From HGW-17 sp964516435 (GTDB lineage: Bacteria > Myxococcota_A > Polyangia > HGW-17): a stretch of DNA of 64,000 nucleotides. This document shows, piece after piece, positions 24,486 to 34,343 of this stretch; positions within the stretch are counted from its first letter, which is position 1, and each line of letters opens with the position of its first letter. The translations under genes and the position numbers were made by a program. The DNA is taken from contig CAZEZP010000025.1 of NCBI GenBank assembly GCA_964516435.1, forward strand, positions 62,001 to 126,000, read 5' to 3'. A model generated the notes under the pieces. It did no database searches. It was not told the DNA's origin and saw only the letters and a list, made by a program, of their open reading frames with translations.

Positions 24486-26424
24486 CCACGAACTGCCCGA
24501 ACCGGATCAAATCGTACAGGGCATTCAGGGACAGCGAGCCCTGCGCCCAGGCGAGCAGGACGACCGGCGGCGTCAGAAGGGCCTGCAGGTCCCCGACGCC
24601 CAGCCGCTGCATCACTTCCGCATAATATACAGATAGCCCCTTCGTGAGTCTGGATTCGTCCGAAAAGCCGATTTCGCCGCGCAGGATATCGTCGAGCACG
24701 AAACGCACATACAGCGGAAGCCCCTTCGCCCTGGCCAGCACCGTCTCGACAAAAACATTGTCGATGGTCCCACTGGATGTTTCCCGGTCGCGGCGCAAAA
24801 GGTCGTATTTTTTCTTCAGGCTCCCCTCCAGCAGCATGGCGCGCACATCCTCGATGGACATCCCGGGCAGCCCGTCGGGAAACACCTGGCGGCATTGCGG
24901 AAGGGAAAAGATTTGCAGCAGATGGCCTTCCGGCCGGCCGGCGCAGACCCAGAGCACGTTGGCGCGCAGGTTCTGCCGGATCAAATCGAGGAACTTCGGA
25001 TCGATGCGCGCGATTTCATCCATCCCGTCGAGCACGGGAATCAACTGGGGAGGCTTCTGGCGCTTTCCGGATGGCATCAACCCGGCCACGGCCTTCGTCA
25101 AATCGGAGAATCGGGCTTCCAGTTCCGGCAATCCCGCATGCTGCAGGGGCTCTTCCTGCCCAACCCGGAGGTCGTGCGCCAGCCAGGCGGAAATCTCGCG
25201 CACGGCAAGGCGCAGGAATCCAAGCCGGGTGCAGCGGGAATCGCCCGTCTTGAAGCGGTATGCCACCACGAGGCGATCCTTGCGGGGCGCATTGGAGATA
25301 TCAAGGGCGAGTTTGGCCATGAGCATGCTTTTTCCAATGCCCGCCGGCCCGGACACCCACAGGATTACATCCCGGGAATTCTTGACGCAGGCGCTGAGAA
25401 TCCCGGATTCTTTCCTGCGTCCCACCAGGTTTTCGGCGTCCAGGCGGATCTCGTCCACGAAATCCTCGACGACGGAAGCGTTGGCGGCCTGCCGGACGGC
25501 GGCCAGAAGGAAAATCTTCTGAAAGTCCTCGAAGAAATCCGTATTTTTCGAGATGGGGATATCTCCCCACAGCGCGTTGTAGATAATGTATTTGTTTTCC
25601 GACCTCATATAGAGCCAGGCGGAAGCTTCGGAAGCCTGCGATGCCCCGGAATAGGAATCCGGAACGCTGGCGAAACCGTGGTGGAACATCGGCCAGACGA
25701 TGCGCGCGCGCCCGTGGCGGACCAGGGCCACGCGGTTCTCGTGCCGGGCCAGTCCGGAAAGGGATTCGGGGATATCCTTCTCGAAAAAATCTGCCGGACC
25801 GCGCAGAACGCGAAAGCGGCCGCCCCGCACCTGAACCAGTTCGACGTCGCACAGGAATCCGGCCTTGCGCCAGACGTCGAGAACCCTGGGCTCGTGCCCG
25901 GCCAGCAGCCGCCGCCCGCTTTCGTGCGTGATGCCGCCGCCGTGCGCCAGGAGATTGCGCAGGGGGATGACGCAGCGTTCCGGCTCCTGCTCGCCTTTGC
26001 CCAGGATCGAATCCAGTTCCTTCAGGACCCATGATTCGAGTTCCGGCAGAAAATCCGAATCCGGCGCCTGCCTTGCCAGGGTGCGTAGCATGTTCGCCCA
26101 CATGCCGAACGTGGGCCGCAGGATTCTCGAGGCGAAAGCCTCCAGGAGTTTGCGGGGAGGCCTGTTTCCTGTCGTTTCCATCAGATCCGCCCACCCCGCG
26201 AGCGTGACGAAGCGCGTCAGAATCTCGAGCGCATCGCACATGCGGTGCAGGCGCATGATGGCATGCGTCTCCTCCAGATATTCGCGCAGTGGAACGGCCA
26301 GCACGGATGGAAGCGACACCACGAGAACCTGCATGTCTTCCGGGATGGCGCGCTTCACGTTCCGGCGGCTCGACAGTTCCCGGATGGCTCCCAGAATCTT
26401 CTTCCGGTGGCCAAGCGATTTCAC
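24358..26424 (-). CDS. N-terminal fragment: end of SAM domain plus P-loop NTPase
   Basis: This is the longest intact frame of the broken gene (688 residues from an internal ATG). It begins within the SAM domain (SLGHRKKILGAIREL) and continues through a helical region. The NTPase core has Walker A VSGPAGIGKS about residue 357 and a Walker B-like LIPVLDGMDEI, then winged-helix-like sequence. The last residues after VECIRSLVYP are out-of-frame reading of the second copy of the 16-base repeat and beyond, so they are not native. If translated it would lack the HEAT-like sensor region. STAND NTPases normally couple ligand sensing by C-terminal repeats to oligomerisation of N-terminal domains. Confidence 0.6.
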   Translation of the reverse strand: MKSLGHRKKILGAIRELSSRRNVKRAIPEDMQVLVVSLPSVLAVPLREYLEETHAIMRLHRMCDALEILTRFVTLAGWADLMETTGNRPPRKLLEAFASRILRPTFGMWANMLRTLARQAPDSDFLPELESWVLKELDSILGKGEQEPERCVIPLRNLLAHGGGITHESGRRLLAGHEPRVLDVWRKAGFLCDVELVQVRGGRFRVLRGPADFFEKDIPESLSGLARHENRVALVRHGRARIVWPMFHHGFASVPDSYSGASQASEASAWLYMRSENKYIIYNALWGDIPISKNTDFFEDFQKIFLLAAVRQAANASVVEDFVDEIRLDAENLVGRRKESGILSACVKNSRDVILWVSGPAGIGKSMLMAKLALDISNAPRKDRLVVAYRFKTGDSRCTRLGFLRLAVREISAWLAHDLRVGQEEPLQHAGLPELEARFSDLTKAVAGLMPSGKRQKPPQLIPVLDGMDEIARIDPKFLDLIRQNLRANVLWVCAGRPEGHLLQIFSLPQCRQVFPDGLPGMSIEDVRAMLLEGSLKKKYDLLRRDRETSSGTIDNVFVETVLARAKGLPLYVRFVLDDILRGEIGFSDESRLTKGLSVYYAEVMQRLGVGDLQALLTPPVVLLAWAQGSLSLNALYDLIRFGQFVDGGPDARDLLARAVECIRSLVYPVARVSGSLLLRGGRIHPLS
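24401..24432. repeat. 16-base perfect tandem duplication causing a frameshift
   Basis: ccggatacacgagcga occurs twice head to tail (24401-24416 and 24417-24432), with a partial third ccggat. Sixteen is not a multiple of three, so the duplication breaks the frame of the NTPase gene; losing one copy restores it. Confidence 0.9.
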
Positions 26425-26693
26425 GCCGATTTGCAGCAGTTCCTCATCTTTTATTTCAAATAATACCTTGTATTCATATTGTTTTCAATAAACAACTGGA
26501 TGTATTGCTCTAGCCCAAGAGAATGCAACCATTGTGCAATATCGAAATCCATTCCCGCCCCCGTGGCCCGATTCTGCCACCCGACCGCCAGATCCTGTCA
26601 AGAGAAAAAATATGGAAAACGCAGTGGTTTCCAAAACCGCCGCCACTGAACCTAAACTGTGGCCTTCATGGGGAAAAATCTGCAAAAATCCTC

Positions 26694-26721
26694 TTGACTG
26701 CGAAGATGGTTCCTTTACTCT
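26694..26721 (+). promoter_or_regulatory. Possible promoter of the tubulin-like gene cluster
   Basis: TTGACT at 26694-26699 and a weak TACTCT at 26716-26721 (16-base spacer) lie 26 bases before the vWA gene start, within a 194-base gap between divergent units. The -10 is poor, so confidence is low. Confidence 0.35.
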
Positions 26722-26746
26722 CGAAAAGGTTCTTTGAAGGTGACAA

Positions 26747-28582
26747 ATGCGCAGACTTTACTTGATTCTGCTTGGATTCATGCTGCTCGCCTCCGGCGGC
26801 GCGGCGGCCCAGGCGCCTCAGGGCGCGCCAGCCCGGAATTCCCAGGATTCCAATGGGAAAAGCAATCCTGCAGGGACCGGAAGCGGGACGATGGGATCCG
26901 CGGCGGGGAATGCCGCCGGGGACGGGGCAACAAACGCCGCGACTTCGAAGGCGAAACCGGAAATGCAAGCGCAGACGGCCGGAGCAGCGGCGGGAAGTGG
27001 CAATGCCGCGCTGGAGGCGCTGGGGCGTTTTGCGCGGCGCTTCGGGCTGGACCGGCAGAAGTCGGCACATCTGTTCGTCATCGATTTCTCGGGGAGCATG
27101 CTCTGGCCGCCCGCGAAGGGCGCCAAGGGCCCCGCGCCCAAACCCCGCAAGGGCCAGCCGCCGGCACCCACGCGCTGGGACGTGCTGCTCGGGGCGCTGC
27201 CCACGCTGCTCGATGCCATCCCGGAAGGGGACTGGGTGTGGGTCATCGGATTCCATGAGAAAGTGGTCGAGGATTCGGCCTGGGTGTTTTCGGCTTGGCA
27301 AGGGGCCAAATCCCGGGATTTCCTGATTCAGTCCCTGCGCACGCAAAAGGATTTCGGCAACTGGACCAATGTGGGACTGGCGCTGCGGCGGGCCAAGGAA
27401 ATCCTCAAGAATGCCGGGCCGCGCATCCAGAACGTGTACCTGCTCACCGACGGGCTGCACGACGTGCCCGAAACGGACGAGTTCTTCGACCGCAAGTCGA
27501 AGGCCTGGACGTCTCTGGCGGCGGACTGGGAAGGGCTGTTCCGGGACGCCTCCCGCACGCTGCTCTTTTCCATGTACGGGCTCTTCGACGTGGCGGACTT
27601 CCGGGACGTCAGGAGCGTGATTCCCAAGGTGAAATTCCTGGCGTTCTCGGGCGCGGGGGATTTGAACCTGGTCTTTCGCGAGCAGGTGGACACGGCGCTT
27701 TCCAACCGGGTGGCCGCCTTCCTGGAGCGCGAACGCGAAAAGGGGACCGTGCGCCTGCAGATTCCGGATGTCCGGCTGGATTACACGAAGGGTGAGAAGC
27801 GCTTCACGCTGGTGCTGGAATCCGCGTTTTCCACGCTGCCGGTGCAGGGGAGAATCCGGCTGGAAACCGTGAAGAAGCCGGAGGACCCCGAATTCGGCAT
27901 GCAACTGGAGACGGATTCCTTCCGGCTCGAGCCCGGCCAGAAGATGGAAGTGGGCATCCGTGTGCAGGCACGGGTGCCCTCGGCGACCTTTTTTGCGCAT
28001 AAAACCGAAGAAGTTGCCTTTGCCGTGACGGTTTCGGATCTGGTCCTGGAGCCCGAGGCGGACTTCAACGCCGCTGGACTGGCCAGTTTGCGCAGCGTCC
28101 CGAATGCGCCCGCCGCGGCGCAGGGGCGGCTGATTCTGGAAATGCATTATGGGCGCTGGCCTCACTATTACAAGACGATTGCAATGGCGCTGGCGATATT
28201 GCTTGCATTGCTGGTGCTGTATGCCATCTGGCGGATGCGGCCGCGGCGCGTGCGCGGCCACCTGGAGTGGCTCACGAAGCCCGCGCAGTGGCCGCATGGG
28301 GAGAAAACGCCGTTCGAAGGCAGGGGAAGCGCCCGCGTGGGCTCCGCGAGCACCTGCCAGGCGCGCCTGGAGGCGTTTCCGGCGCTGTTCCTGGCCATTC
28401 ACGACCGGCCGGCGGGCATCTTCGGGCGGCGGATCGTGATGGAGGTGGGCTGCTCGGGGATTTCGCGCAATGGCTCCACGCTGTCGAGTGGGCGCGCCTA
28501 TCCCGTGGCCTCCAGCGCCATCTACGAATACGAGGATGCGCAGGGGCGCAAGATCGAATTCAAGATCGTATTGCGAAAATGA
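26747..28582 (+). CDS. Secreted/membrane vWA-domain protein of the tubulin-like cluster
   Basis: The 611-residue protein starts with a signal peptide (RLYLILLGFMLLASGGAAAQA) and a Gly/Ala/Asn-rich linker. A von Willebrand A domain follows from about 106 to 330 with a complete MIDAS: DFSGS (113-117), the Thr of NWTNVGLAL and Asp of LLTDG. A beta-rich segment leads to a membrane helix (about 472-494), then roughly 115 cytoplasmic residues. The topology puts the vWA domain in the periplasm. AAGGTG supports the start. The next gene encodes a tubulin-like GTPase; vWA proteins are known neighbours of the FtsZ-like family FtsZl1, proposed to remodel membranes. The cytoplasmic tail could bind the tubulin-like protein (inference). 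Confidence 0.85.
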   Translation: MRRLYLILLGFMLLASGGAAAQAPQGAPARNSQDSNGKSNPAGTGSGTMGSAAGNAAGDGATNAATSKAKPEMQAQTAGAAAGSGNAALEALGRFARRFGLDRQKSAHLFVIDFSGSMLWPPAKGAKGPAPKPRKGQPPAPTRWDVLLGALPTLLDAIPEGDWVWVIGFHEKVVEDSAWVFSAWQGAKSRDFLIQSLRTQKDFGNWTNVGLALRRAKEILKNAGPRIQNVYLLTDGLHDVPETDEFFDRKSKAWTSLAADWEGLFRDASRTLLFSMYGLFDVADFRDVRSVIPKVKFLAFSGAGDLNLVFREQVDTALSNRVAAFLEREREKGTVRLQIPDVRLDYTKGEKRFTLVLESAFSTLPVQGRIRLETVKKPEDPEFGMQLETDSFRLEPGQKMEVGIRVQARVPSATFFAHKTEEVAFAVTVSDLVLEPEADFNAAGLASLRSVPNAPAAAQGRLILEMHYGRWPHYYKTIAMALAILLALLVLYAIWRMRPRRVRGHLEWLTKPAQWPHGEKTPFEGRGSARVGSASTCQARLEAFPALFLAIHDRPAGIFGRRIVMEVGCSGISRNGSTLSSGRAYPVASSAIYEYEDAQGRKIEFKIVLRK

Positions 28583-28630
28583 TTGCAATTGGAAATAGCA
28601 AATAAAACTACATGCAGAAAGGAGAGTGAC

Positions 28631-31600
28631 ATGGCCGAAAACATGGAAAACAGGGAATCGTTGCTGGAGCGGCAGGCCACGCTGGTGATCGGACTCGGGG
28701 GCGCCGGGGGACAGGTGGTCGCCCGCATCAAGAACACCATCCAGAGCACGTTCGGAGCAGATAGCGTCAAGGCCAGGAACGTGCATTACCTGGTCATGGA
28801 CAATGAAGATTTTCCCAACCTGGAACCCATCGTCCGCCAGACAATCAATGAAACGAGCGAATTCCTGTGCCTGTCGCGCTTCAATCCGAGGGAAGCCTAC
28901 AAGGCCTATGAGAGCAGCCCGGAGACGATGGCGGATCTGCGCGTGTGGTTCCCCCCGGAAGACATCGACATGCTGCCCAACAAGGTGGAGGATACGGGAG
29001 CCGCCCGGTGCCGGCCGCTGGGACGCTTTTTCCTGTATCACAACCGTGAAAAGGCCCGCAAGCGGATCCTGGAGGTGGTGAGCCAGGCGCTCACGGGCGT
29101 GCCCGAAGCCCGCAAACTGCGGGTGATCCTGGTGCACTCCTGCCTGGGCGGCTCGGGCTCCTCGGCCATGCTCGACGTGGTCTACATGCTGAAACTGATC
29201 CTGCAGGCAAAGAAGGTGGAAGGAACTTTCTACGACTTCGTTCTGCTACCCGAACTGTTCATCGAAACGGCCTGCCGGGGTCAGCCGGCACTGGAGGAGT
29301 TTCTCAAGGCCAATGCCTTCGCCTTCTTCCGGGAAATGGACTATCTTCAAAAAAACCCAGACAAGTTCAATGAATGGGCCATGGATGCCGTCTCGGCAGG
29401 GCGCATGCAGCCGGGGCGCGGCCTGGAACGCGGCCAGGAACCGCCATTCACCATGGTGTACCTGATCGACAGCGTGATCCCCGAAGGCTCCGTGGGACAG
29501 TTCGCCAGCCTCAACGACCTGTTCGACTACACCCGCACCTGTATTTACTACACCATGTTCTGTGAACCCGTAGTTTCGGGATTCGACAAAAGAGTGTGCA
29601 ATGCCGAGGGAATCAACGCCAAGGATTCCAAATGGGGACGCACACTGCGCTACAGCGCGGTGGGCGTGTCGGAAATCCGCCGGCCGCGGGAACTGCTGCG
29701 GGAGTGGTACGCGCTCAAGGCGCGCAGGGACCTGCTGCAACTGTGCCTGGGTGATGAGCGGGAAATTTCCCATGACGCCGTTCTGGCCTCGATGCAGGGG
29801 CTCATCGACGGCATCCCGGTCTTCAATGAATTGCAGCAGCGCATGAACGCCGTCGTGGATTCCGTGGTGAAAAAACTTCCCACGGCGGACCTGTATCTGG
29901 TTTCGGACTCCAAGGTCAACTGGGAGGAAGCCACCGCAGCCAATTTCCAGAGCGCCATCACCGCAGCAGCGCGCCTTGTGGAAAACGCCCGGGTGGATCT
30001 GGCCCGCGCCTACGGGACCTTCGTCGATACCGCATCCGGCACGTTCCGGAATGGACTGCTGGCCTTCCTGAACACGTGGGGCAACTTCCGCGGGCTTTTC
30101 TTCTGCAAGCGGGTGCTGGACCAGTACAACCTGCACCTGGAGGGCAGCATCCCGGTACACCTGCAGTCGGTGCAGCAGAAAAAGCGGGAAGCCGAGAAAC
30201 TGCGCGAGGACCTGGAAAAACTGGCCGATTCCATCCGCAAGCCGCTGGTGGGCAGCGGCGACAACGCCGGAAAGATCCAGGATTTCACGAATGCCCTGCA
30301 GCAGTACGTGCGCGCGGCGCTGCAGGCGGAAACGCATGCCTGGCTGGCCGAACTGACCCGCGTGTGCGCCGGGGATCCGGAAGGCAAGGACCCGAGCCTG
30401 CAGATCGTGGATCCCGATACAGGCAAGGTTGCAAGTGCCAAAAATCCGACCCATTCCATTCTGGATACGCTGGTGGATACCCTCAACAGCCGGATTCTCG
30501 AAATGCAGAAACTGCACATGCAGGATATCCACCTCGAGTTCCAGCGCCGGCTGAATCAATTGGGGCACAGTCCCGCAAGCATCTACCTGCCGGACATCTT
30601 CGGGACCCAGTCACTGGAAGATTCATCGGTCCTGTGGCCTTATCATCAGGCGTATCCGGTGTTTTCCGGCGTGGGCGACCGGCAGAAGCTCTTCGAGGAC
30701 CTGTTCCGGCGCATCCGGGAACTGGAACCGGAATGCGGTAATTTCGATCGCTGGTCGCTGTGGAATTCTTCGCAACTTCTGGAACGGTTCAGCCGGATAG
30801 GTAAGAGACTGATTGCGGAAATCAATACACAAAACAAAAAAGATCTGCTCTCGGCCATGGGGAACCGTGTTGCCGAGTACATGGGCAAGTTGAACAATTA
30901 CTCAACGCCCGTATTGCGTTGCACCAAAGAAAAAGTGATACATCCCCAAGACAAGAAACGGATTCAGGAACTCCATTTTCTGGGGGCTGAAAGCCAGGAT
31001 CTGATCAGTGAAGCAAAAAAACAAAATGTCAGGGTGGATGAAAACTGCGAATTCCTGCTGGATGAGGGAATTGTCCATATTCACACTTTCAGTATCTTCC
31101 CGTATCTGATTTCCGATTCCCTGCGGGGTATGGAAGCCGCCTATGTATACCGTACAGAAGACGTGCGACCCCATTTTTCGAATTCGCTCAACAATGGCTC
31201 CCTGGATGACGAGGACCCGCTGACCATCGGAAAACGCCCGCCGCTGGAAACCTACATCAAGATGTGGGCGCTGACGTATGCCATGGACAGCAATGCCCAG
31301 GTCCGCAATACCATCCAAGAGCGCCTCTCGATGAAGATGTGCCACCAGTGCCAAGGCCGTCATCCCACCTTCTTCTTTTTCGAACAGAACCGGAATCACC
31401 CCCACTATGGATTGAATGCCATCTACTGGAACGTCGATGGATATACGCTGACCCAGGATGAAAAGATTCCCTCTATCCATATTTATTCTAAATTGTTTAC
31501 TATTTATACGGATCGCCAAGATGTTTATCACCATTATGCCAAGGAATACGGTATCCTCCAGTGCCACGAAAACATTCTCTACCTGTTCGAAAACGACAAT

Positions 31601-31858
31601 GCGGGCTTGCCGAACCTGCTCTATGACGCGTTGAAGGAATATCTCACGGTTCTCGAGAAATCCTACACGTCCCTGGTTGCAAGCCAGGAATACATGGTCG
31701 CCCAACAAAAAGAACTGGAAAACCGCTCAGTGTCGCCCAATGAAAAAGTCCTGGTGGAAAACGCCAAATTCCTGCTGCGGATGATCCGCACGCTGAAAAG
31801 GCTCATCGAGTTCTACGAAGCCCATTACGGCATCAACCAGACGGTTTCCTACGTGTAA
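28631..31858 (+). CDS. Tubulin-like (FtsZ/tubulin superfamily, Tubulin_2-type) GTPase
   Basis: The product has 1075 residues from the ATG at 28631, which follows GGAGAG by four bases; an upstream in-frame ATG at 28583 lacks a ribosome site. Residues 17-27 (TLVIGLGGAGG) form the N-terminal nucleotide loop. HSCLGGSGSSAM (169-180) occupies the place of the tubulin/FtsZ signature GGGTGSG. This pattern is that of the bacterial tubulin-like family PF13809 rather than FtsZ, which is only about 400 residues. The rest is mixed helical without membrane segments. It should be a cytoplasmic GTP-binding, possibly filament-forming protein working with the vWA protein before it and the membrane proteins after it. 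It ends in SYV. Confidence 0.85.
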   Translation: MAENMENRESLLERQATLVIGLGGAGGQVVARIKNTIQSTFGADSVKARNVHYLVMDNEDFPNLEPIVRQTINETSEFLCLSRFNPREAYKAYESSPETMADLRVWFPPEDIDMLPNKVEDTGAARCRPLGRFFLYHNREKARKRILEVVSQALTGVPEARKLRVILVHSCLGGSGSSAMLDVVYMLKLILQAKKVEGTFYDFVLLPELFIETACRGQPALEEFLKANAFAFFREMDYLQKNPDKFNEWAMDAVSAGRMQPGRGLERGQEPPFTMVYLIDSVIPEGSVGQFASLNDLFDYTRTCIYYTMFCEPVVSGFDKRVCNAEGINAKDSKWGRTLRYSAVGVSEIRRPRELLREWYALKARRDLLQLCLGDEREISHDAVLASMQGLIDGIPVFNELQQRMNAVVDSVVKKLPTADLYLVSDSKVNWEEATAANFQSAITAAARLVENARVDLARAYGTFVDTASGTFRNGLLAFLNTWGNFRGLFFCKRVLDQYNLHLEGSIPVHLQSVQQKKREAEKLREDLEKLADSIRKPLVGSGDNAGKIQDFTNALQQYVRAALQAETHAWLAELTRVCAGDPEGKDPSLQIVDPDTGKVASAKNPTHSILDTLVDTLNSRILEMQKLHMQDIHLEFQRRLNQLGHSPASIYLPDIFGTQSLEDSSVLWPYHQAYPVFSGVGDRQKLFEDLFRRIRELEPECGNFDRWSLWNSSQLLERFSRIGKRLIAEINTQNKKDLLSAMGNRVAEYMGKLNNYSTPVLRCTKEKVIHPQDKKRIQELHFLGAESQDLISEAKKQNVRVDENCEFLLDEGIVHIHTFSIFPYLISDSLRGMEAAYVYRTEDVRPHFSNSLNNGSLDDEDPLTIGKRPPLETYIKMWALTYAMDSNAQVRNTIQERLSMKMCHQCQGRHPTFFFFEQNRNHPHYGLNAIYWNVDGYTLTQDEKIPSIHIYSKLFTIYTDRQDVYHHYAKEYGILQCHENILYLFENDNAGLPNLLYDALKEYLTVLEKSYTSLVASQEYMVAQQKELENRSVSPNEKVLVENAKFLLRMIRTLKRLIEFYEAHYGINQTVSYV

Positions 31859-31867
31859 AGGTGAACC

Positions 31868-34336
31868 ATGCAGTTTCGCCCCACGTTCTGCCTGTGGATG
31901 GAACCGGGAAATCCCGCCGAAGTCCTGGAAGCGTTCCGGCGGCGCTGGCAGAAGGAGCCTTTCGCCGGCGCCGCCCACGTGTTCGTGGAGCCGGCCGGAG
32001 CCTTCCTGAAGCTCTCGGACGACGAATGGCACCGGCGCATCCGCGGGGCGCTGTCCGAAACCGGCGAGCAGAAGCCGGGGCTGACGCTTTGCCACGTATG
32101 GAATCTGGCCTATGCGCCCGAAGGCTTCTTCGATCAATGCATCGACGTCCTGCTGCAGGTGCATGAGCGGCTGGATTCCTTTCTGCGGCTCAACTCCAAC
32201 CTGTATCCCCAACTGCACAACCGCCTGTGCCAGTTGATCCTGCGGCTGCCGCTGCAGGGGCAGGAAACGCCCGGCTCCGCGTGGCTGGAGCGCATCGGGA
32301 AGATCCAGAACGCGCGCATGCCCCTGAGCCGGGTGATCGTGGTGGGCAACTCGAACGTGCATCCGGAAGACCACCCGGAAGGCGTCACGGTGCGGGATTC
32401 CGAAGTGCGTACGCATCTGGAGGAAACCCTCGTGGCCCTTCTGGAAAGCGGAGCGGAAACCCTCCTGGGCGCCGCCGTCCAGCCCGGACGCCTGCCCTTC
32501 TGCTCGGTGGGATGCGCCCGGGTGGTCATGGACCTGAAGAACGCGGGCGAGTACCGCGCCCGGCATCAGGCCGCCCGCCTCCTCGACGAGCAGTTGCGCG
32601 AGGACGGCGCCATCGCGCGCCCGGATCCTGCCGCCGGCGTACTGGAGGAACTGGATCTGGACCCCGAGCGGGTCCTGCAGAACCTGCTCGAGGGCGCGGA
32701 TCCGCACCGGCCCACCTGCCTGAATGTGCTTCGCAACCTGGGGCTGCCCGCCATGGATGCCCGGGAACTGGAAGGGCCCGACGGGCCGGACATGCCGGCG
32801 GCGTGGATGACGCGGGGAATGATGGAACTGTCGGAATCCCTGGGGACCGCCTACGACAGGATGCAGGAAAACCGGCACTGGTTCACGGCGCGCACGGCCC
32901 GGCGCCTGTTCGAGCGCATCCGCGAAAACCTGCAGGATGGAACGAATTTGTACTGGGTCCAGGCGCGCCATCAACTGGAGCGCATCCAGGACGCCAACCA
33001 GCGCGCCAAGGGCGCGTATCCGCAGGCCGTGGAGGCCGCATTTTCCGGGAAACCCGCTGCGAGCGGGACAACTGGGACCAACTGGAAACAGGCACTTTCC
33101 GAAATCCTGCCGCCCAACGAATCCCCACGCCCGGATGCCGGGGAACCGCCGCCGGATCCGGCCCGCGCCTACCGGGAACTGCGCCATCGGGTGCAGGAGC
33201 GCAAGTGGGCGCCTTCGCACCTGGCGCGCTGGACGCTGGGATTTTTACCATTCGCCTTGCTGCTGGGCCTCTGGGGCGGCTCGCTGGGATGGTGGCCGCT
33301 GGTCCTGCATGCGGCGGTGGCGGCCGGCGCGGCGGGTCTTGGATGTTTGCTCGGTGCCTATATCCTGTACCGGGAGAAGTCCCTGCGCGCCCAGGGCGTG
33401 GCCGTCTTCCGCGAGGCGCTACGCGCGTTCGCCCGCATGCGCCTGAAACAGTTGCTCAAGGATCAGGGCGCACTGCATCATGATCACCTGCATGCGCTCA
33501 TGGGTGAACCCGAGGAAACGGCTTCCCGGAAGATTCTGGACCCGGAAAAGGCCTTCGGGCGGCATGCCAGAAATCCGGAGATGCAGTCCGTAATCGAAAT
33601 GGACTTCCACCAGCGGCTCTTCGTCGTGCGCGCGCGCATGAAGGCGATATCCGAAAAACTGAAGGAAACGCCATGGGTCCCGGCGCTGGCTTCCAGCCGC
33701 TGGCTGATCTCCTTCTTCAACGAGGAGACCCTCCGTCTCTTTCCTTTTTTGGCACCGCCGGCGAATGGGCAACTGAACCGCATCGACAAAACCCAGAGCC
33801 CACCGGAAAAGGAACAGATCGCGGCGTGCCTGAAGCCCGAAAAGCCGGAGAAGAAGGAACCGGGTCCCTGGGCGCGCTTCTGGGAAACGCTGGAAGAGTC
33901 CCCCTATCAGAGCCAGTGGGCAAAACATCTGCGGGAACAGGGATTCTGGTATTTCGAAAAACTGCCCATCGAAGCGTTCCTGGATTTCATCCACGCGGAA
34001 GACCCCGCCATCACCGCGAAAGCGGCCCGGGAGATCCAGTTGGCGGCGCATCCTTACTGGCGTCTGTCCACCTCCGGCTCGCCATTTTATATCTTCGCCC
34101 ACGCCGTGCATCCGCAGGGAAGTGGCATGGCGGCGAACCCGGTGGTGCAGAAACTGGTCGACGGCTACACGAGGGAAAGACTGCCCGCATGGGACGGTTT
34201 GCCCGGAGTCGTCTGCATGAAGGTGGAAGTCATCGAGACGGAACACACCATGCATCCGCTGCCCATCGCCCATGCCGGCGGCATGCCGGACCCGAACTTG
34301 CCGGATGGCGGTTCCACCCCGATTTCCTATGTGTAG
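31868..34336 (+). CDS. Large two-helix membrane protein of the tubulin-like cluster
   Basis: I do not recognise the family. The 822-residue protein has no signal peptide. An N-terminal cytoplasmic part of about 450 residues contains an alpha/beta core (SRVIVVGNSNVHPED) and acidic helices. Then come two close membrane helices (about 457-475 and 480-505), and a C-terminal part of about 310 residues rich in charged helices that would again be cytoplasmic. It starts nine bases after the tubulin-like gene with AAGGTG and ends with TPISYV, the same last three residues as the tubulin-like protein. Its position between GTPase and transglutaminase genes suggests it anchors the tubulin-like protein to the membrane, an inference from context. 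Confidence 0.75.
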   Translation: MQFRPTFCLWMEPGNPAEVLEAFRRRWQKEPFAGAAHVFVEPAGAFLKLSDDEWHRRIRGALSETGEQKPGLTLCHVWNLAYAPEGFFDQCIDVLLQVHERLDSFLRLNSNLYPQLHNRLCQLILRLPLQGQETPGSAWLERIGKIQNARMPLSRVIVVGNSNVHPEDHPEGVTVRDSEVRTHLEETLVALLESGAETLLGAAVQPGRLPFCSVGCARVVMDLKNAGEYRARHQAARLLDEQLREDGAIARPDPAAGVLEELDLDPERVLQNLLEGADPHRPTCLNVLRNLGLPAMDARELEGPDGPDMPAAWMTRGMMELSESLGTAYDRMQENRHWFTARTARRLFERIRENLQDGTNLYWVQARHQLERIQDANQRAKGAYPQAVEAAFSGKPAASGTTGTNWKQALSEILPPNESPRPDAGEPPPDPARAYRELRHRVQERKWAPSHLARWTLGFLPFALLLGLWGGSLGWWPLVLHAAVAAGAAGLGCLLGAYILYREKSLRAQGVAVFREALRAFARMRLKQLLKDQGALHHDHLHALMGEPEETASRKILDPEKAFGRHARNPEMQSVIEMDFHQRLFVVRARMKAISEKLKETPWVPALASSRWLISFFNEETLRLFPFLAPPANGQLNRIDKTQSPPEKEQIAACLKPEKPEKKEPGPWARFWETLEESPYQSQWAKHLREQGFWYFEKLPIEAFLDFIHAEDPAITAKAAREIQLAAHPYWRLSTSGSPFYIFAHAVHPQGSGMAANPVVQKLVDGYTRERLPAWDGLPGVVCMKVEVIETEHTMHPLPIAHAGGMPDPNLPDGGSTPISYV

Positions 34337-34343
34337 GAGAATC

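Larger units (their letters stand above)
22620..26552 (-). pseudogene. SAM domain - P-loop NTPase (STAND/NACHT-like) - HEAT repeat gene broken by two frameshifts
   Basis: Read from an ATG at 26552 the gene begins with a SAM domain (DIAQWLHSLGLEQYIQLF) but hits a stop after residue 34, because one base is missing around 26462-26476. The domain resumes in another frame as EIKDEELLQIGVKSLGHRKK. The middle holds Walker A GPAGIGKS and Walker B LIPVLDGMDEI. At 24401-24432 a 16-base direct duplication shifts the frame again, between CIRSLVYP and PSFYEEVGYILYHE. Removing one copy and restoring one base gives a single 1306-codon frame (3933 - 16 + 1 = 3918 bases). The rest is HEAT-like. The gene is either inactive, switchable, or misassembled at these two points. 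Confidence 0.75.

Noticed and set aside
26666..29137. 823-codon minus-strand frame opposite the vWA gene
   Set aside because: Antisense reading of a GC-rich gene; no motif, no ribosome site, and it overlaps a convincing vWA domain.
28631..31858. FtsZ cell-division protein
   Set aside because: Length (1075 residues), the LGGSGSS loop and the vWA/transglutaminase context do not fit FtsZ; a separate tubulin-like family fits better.
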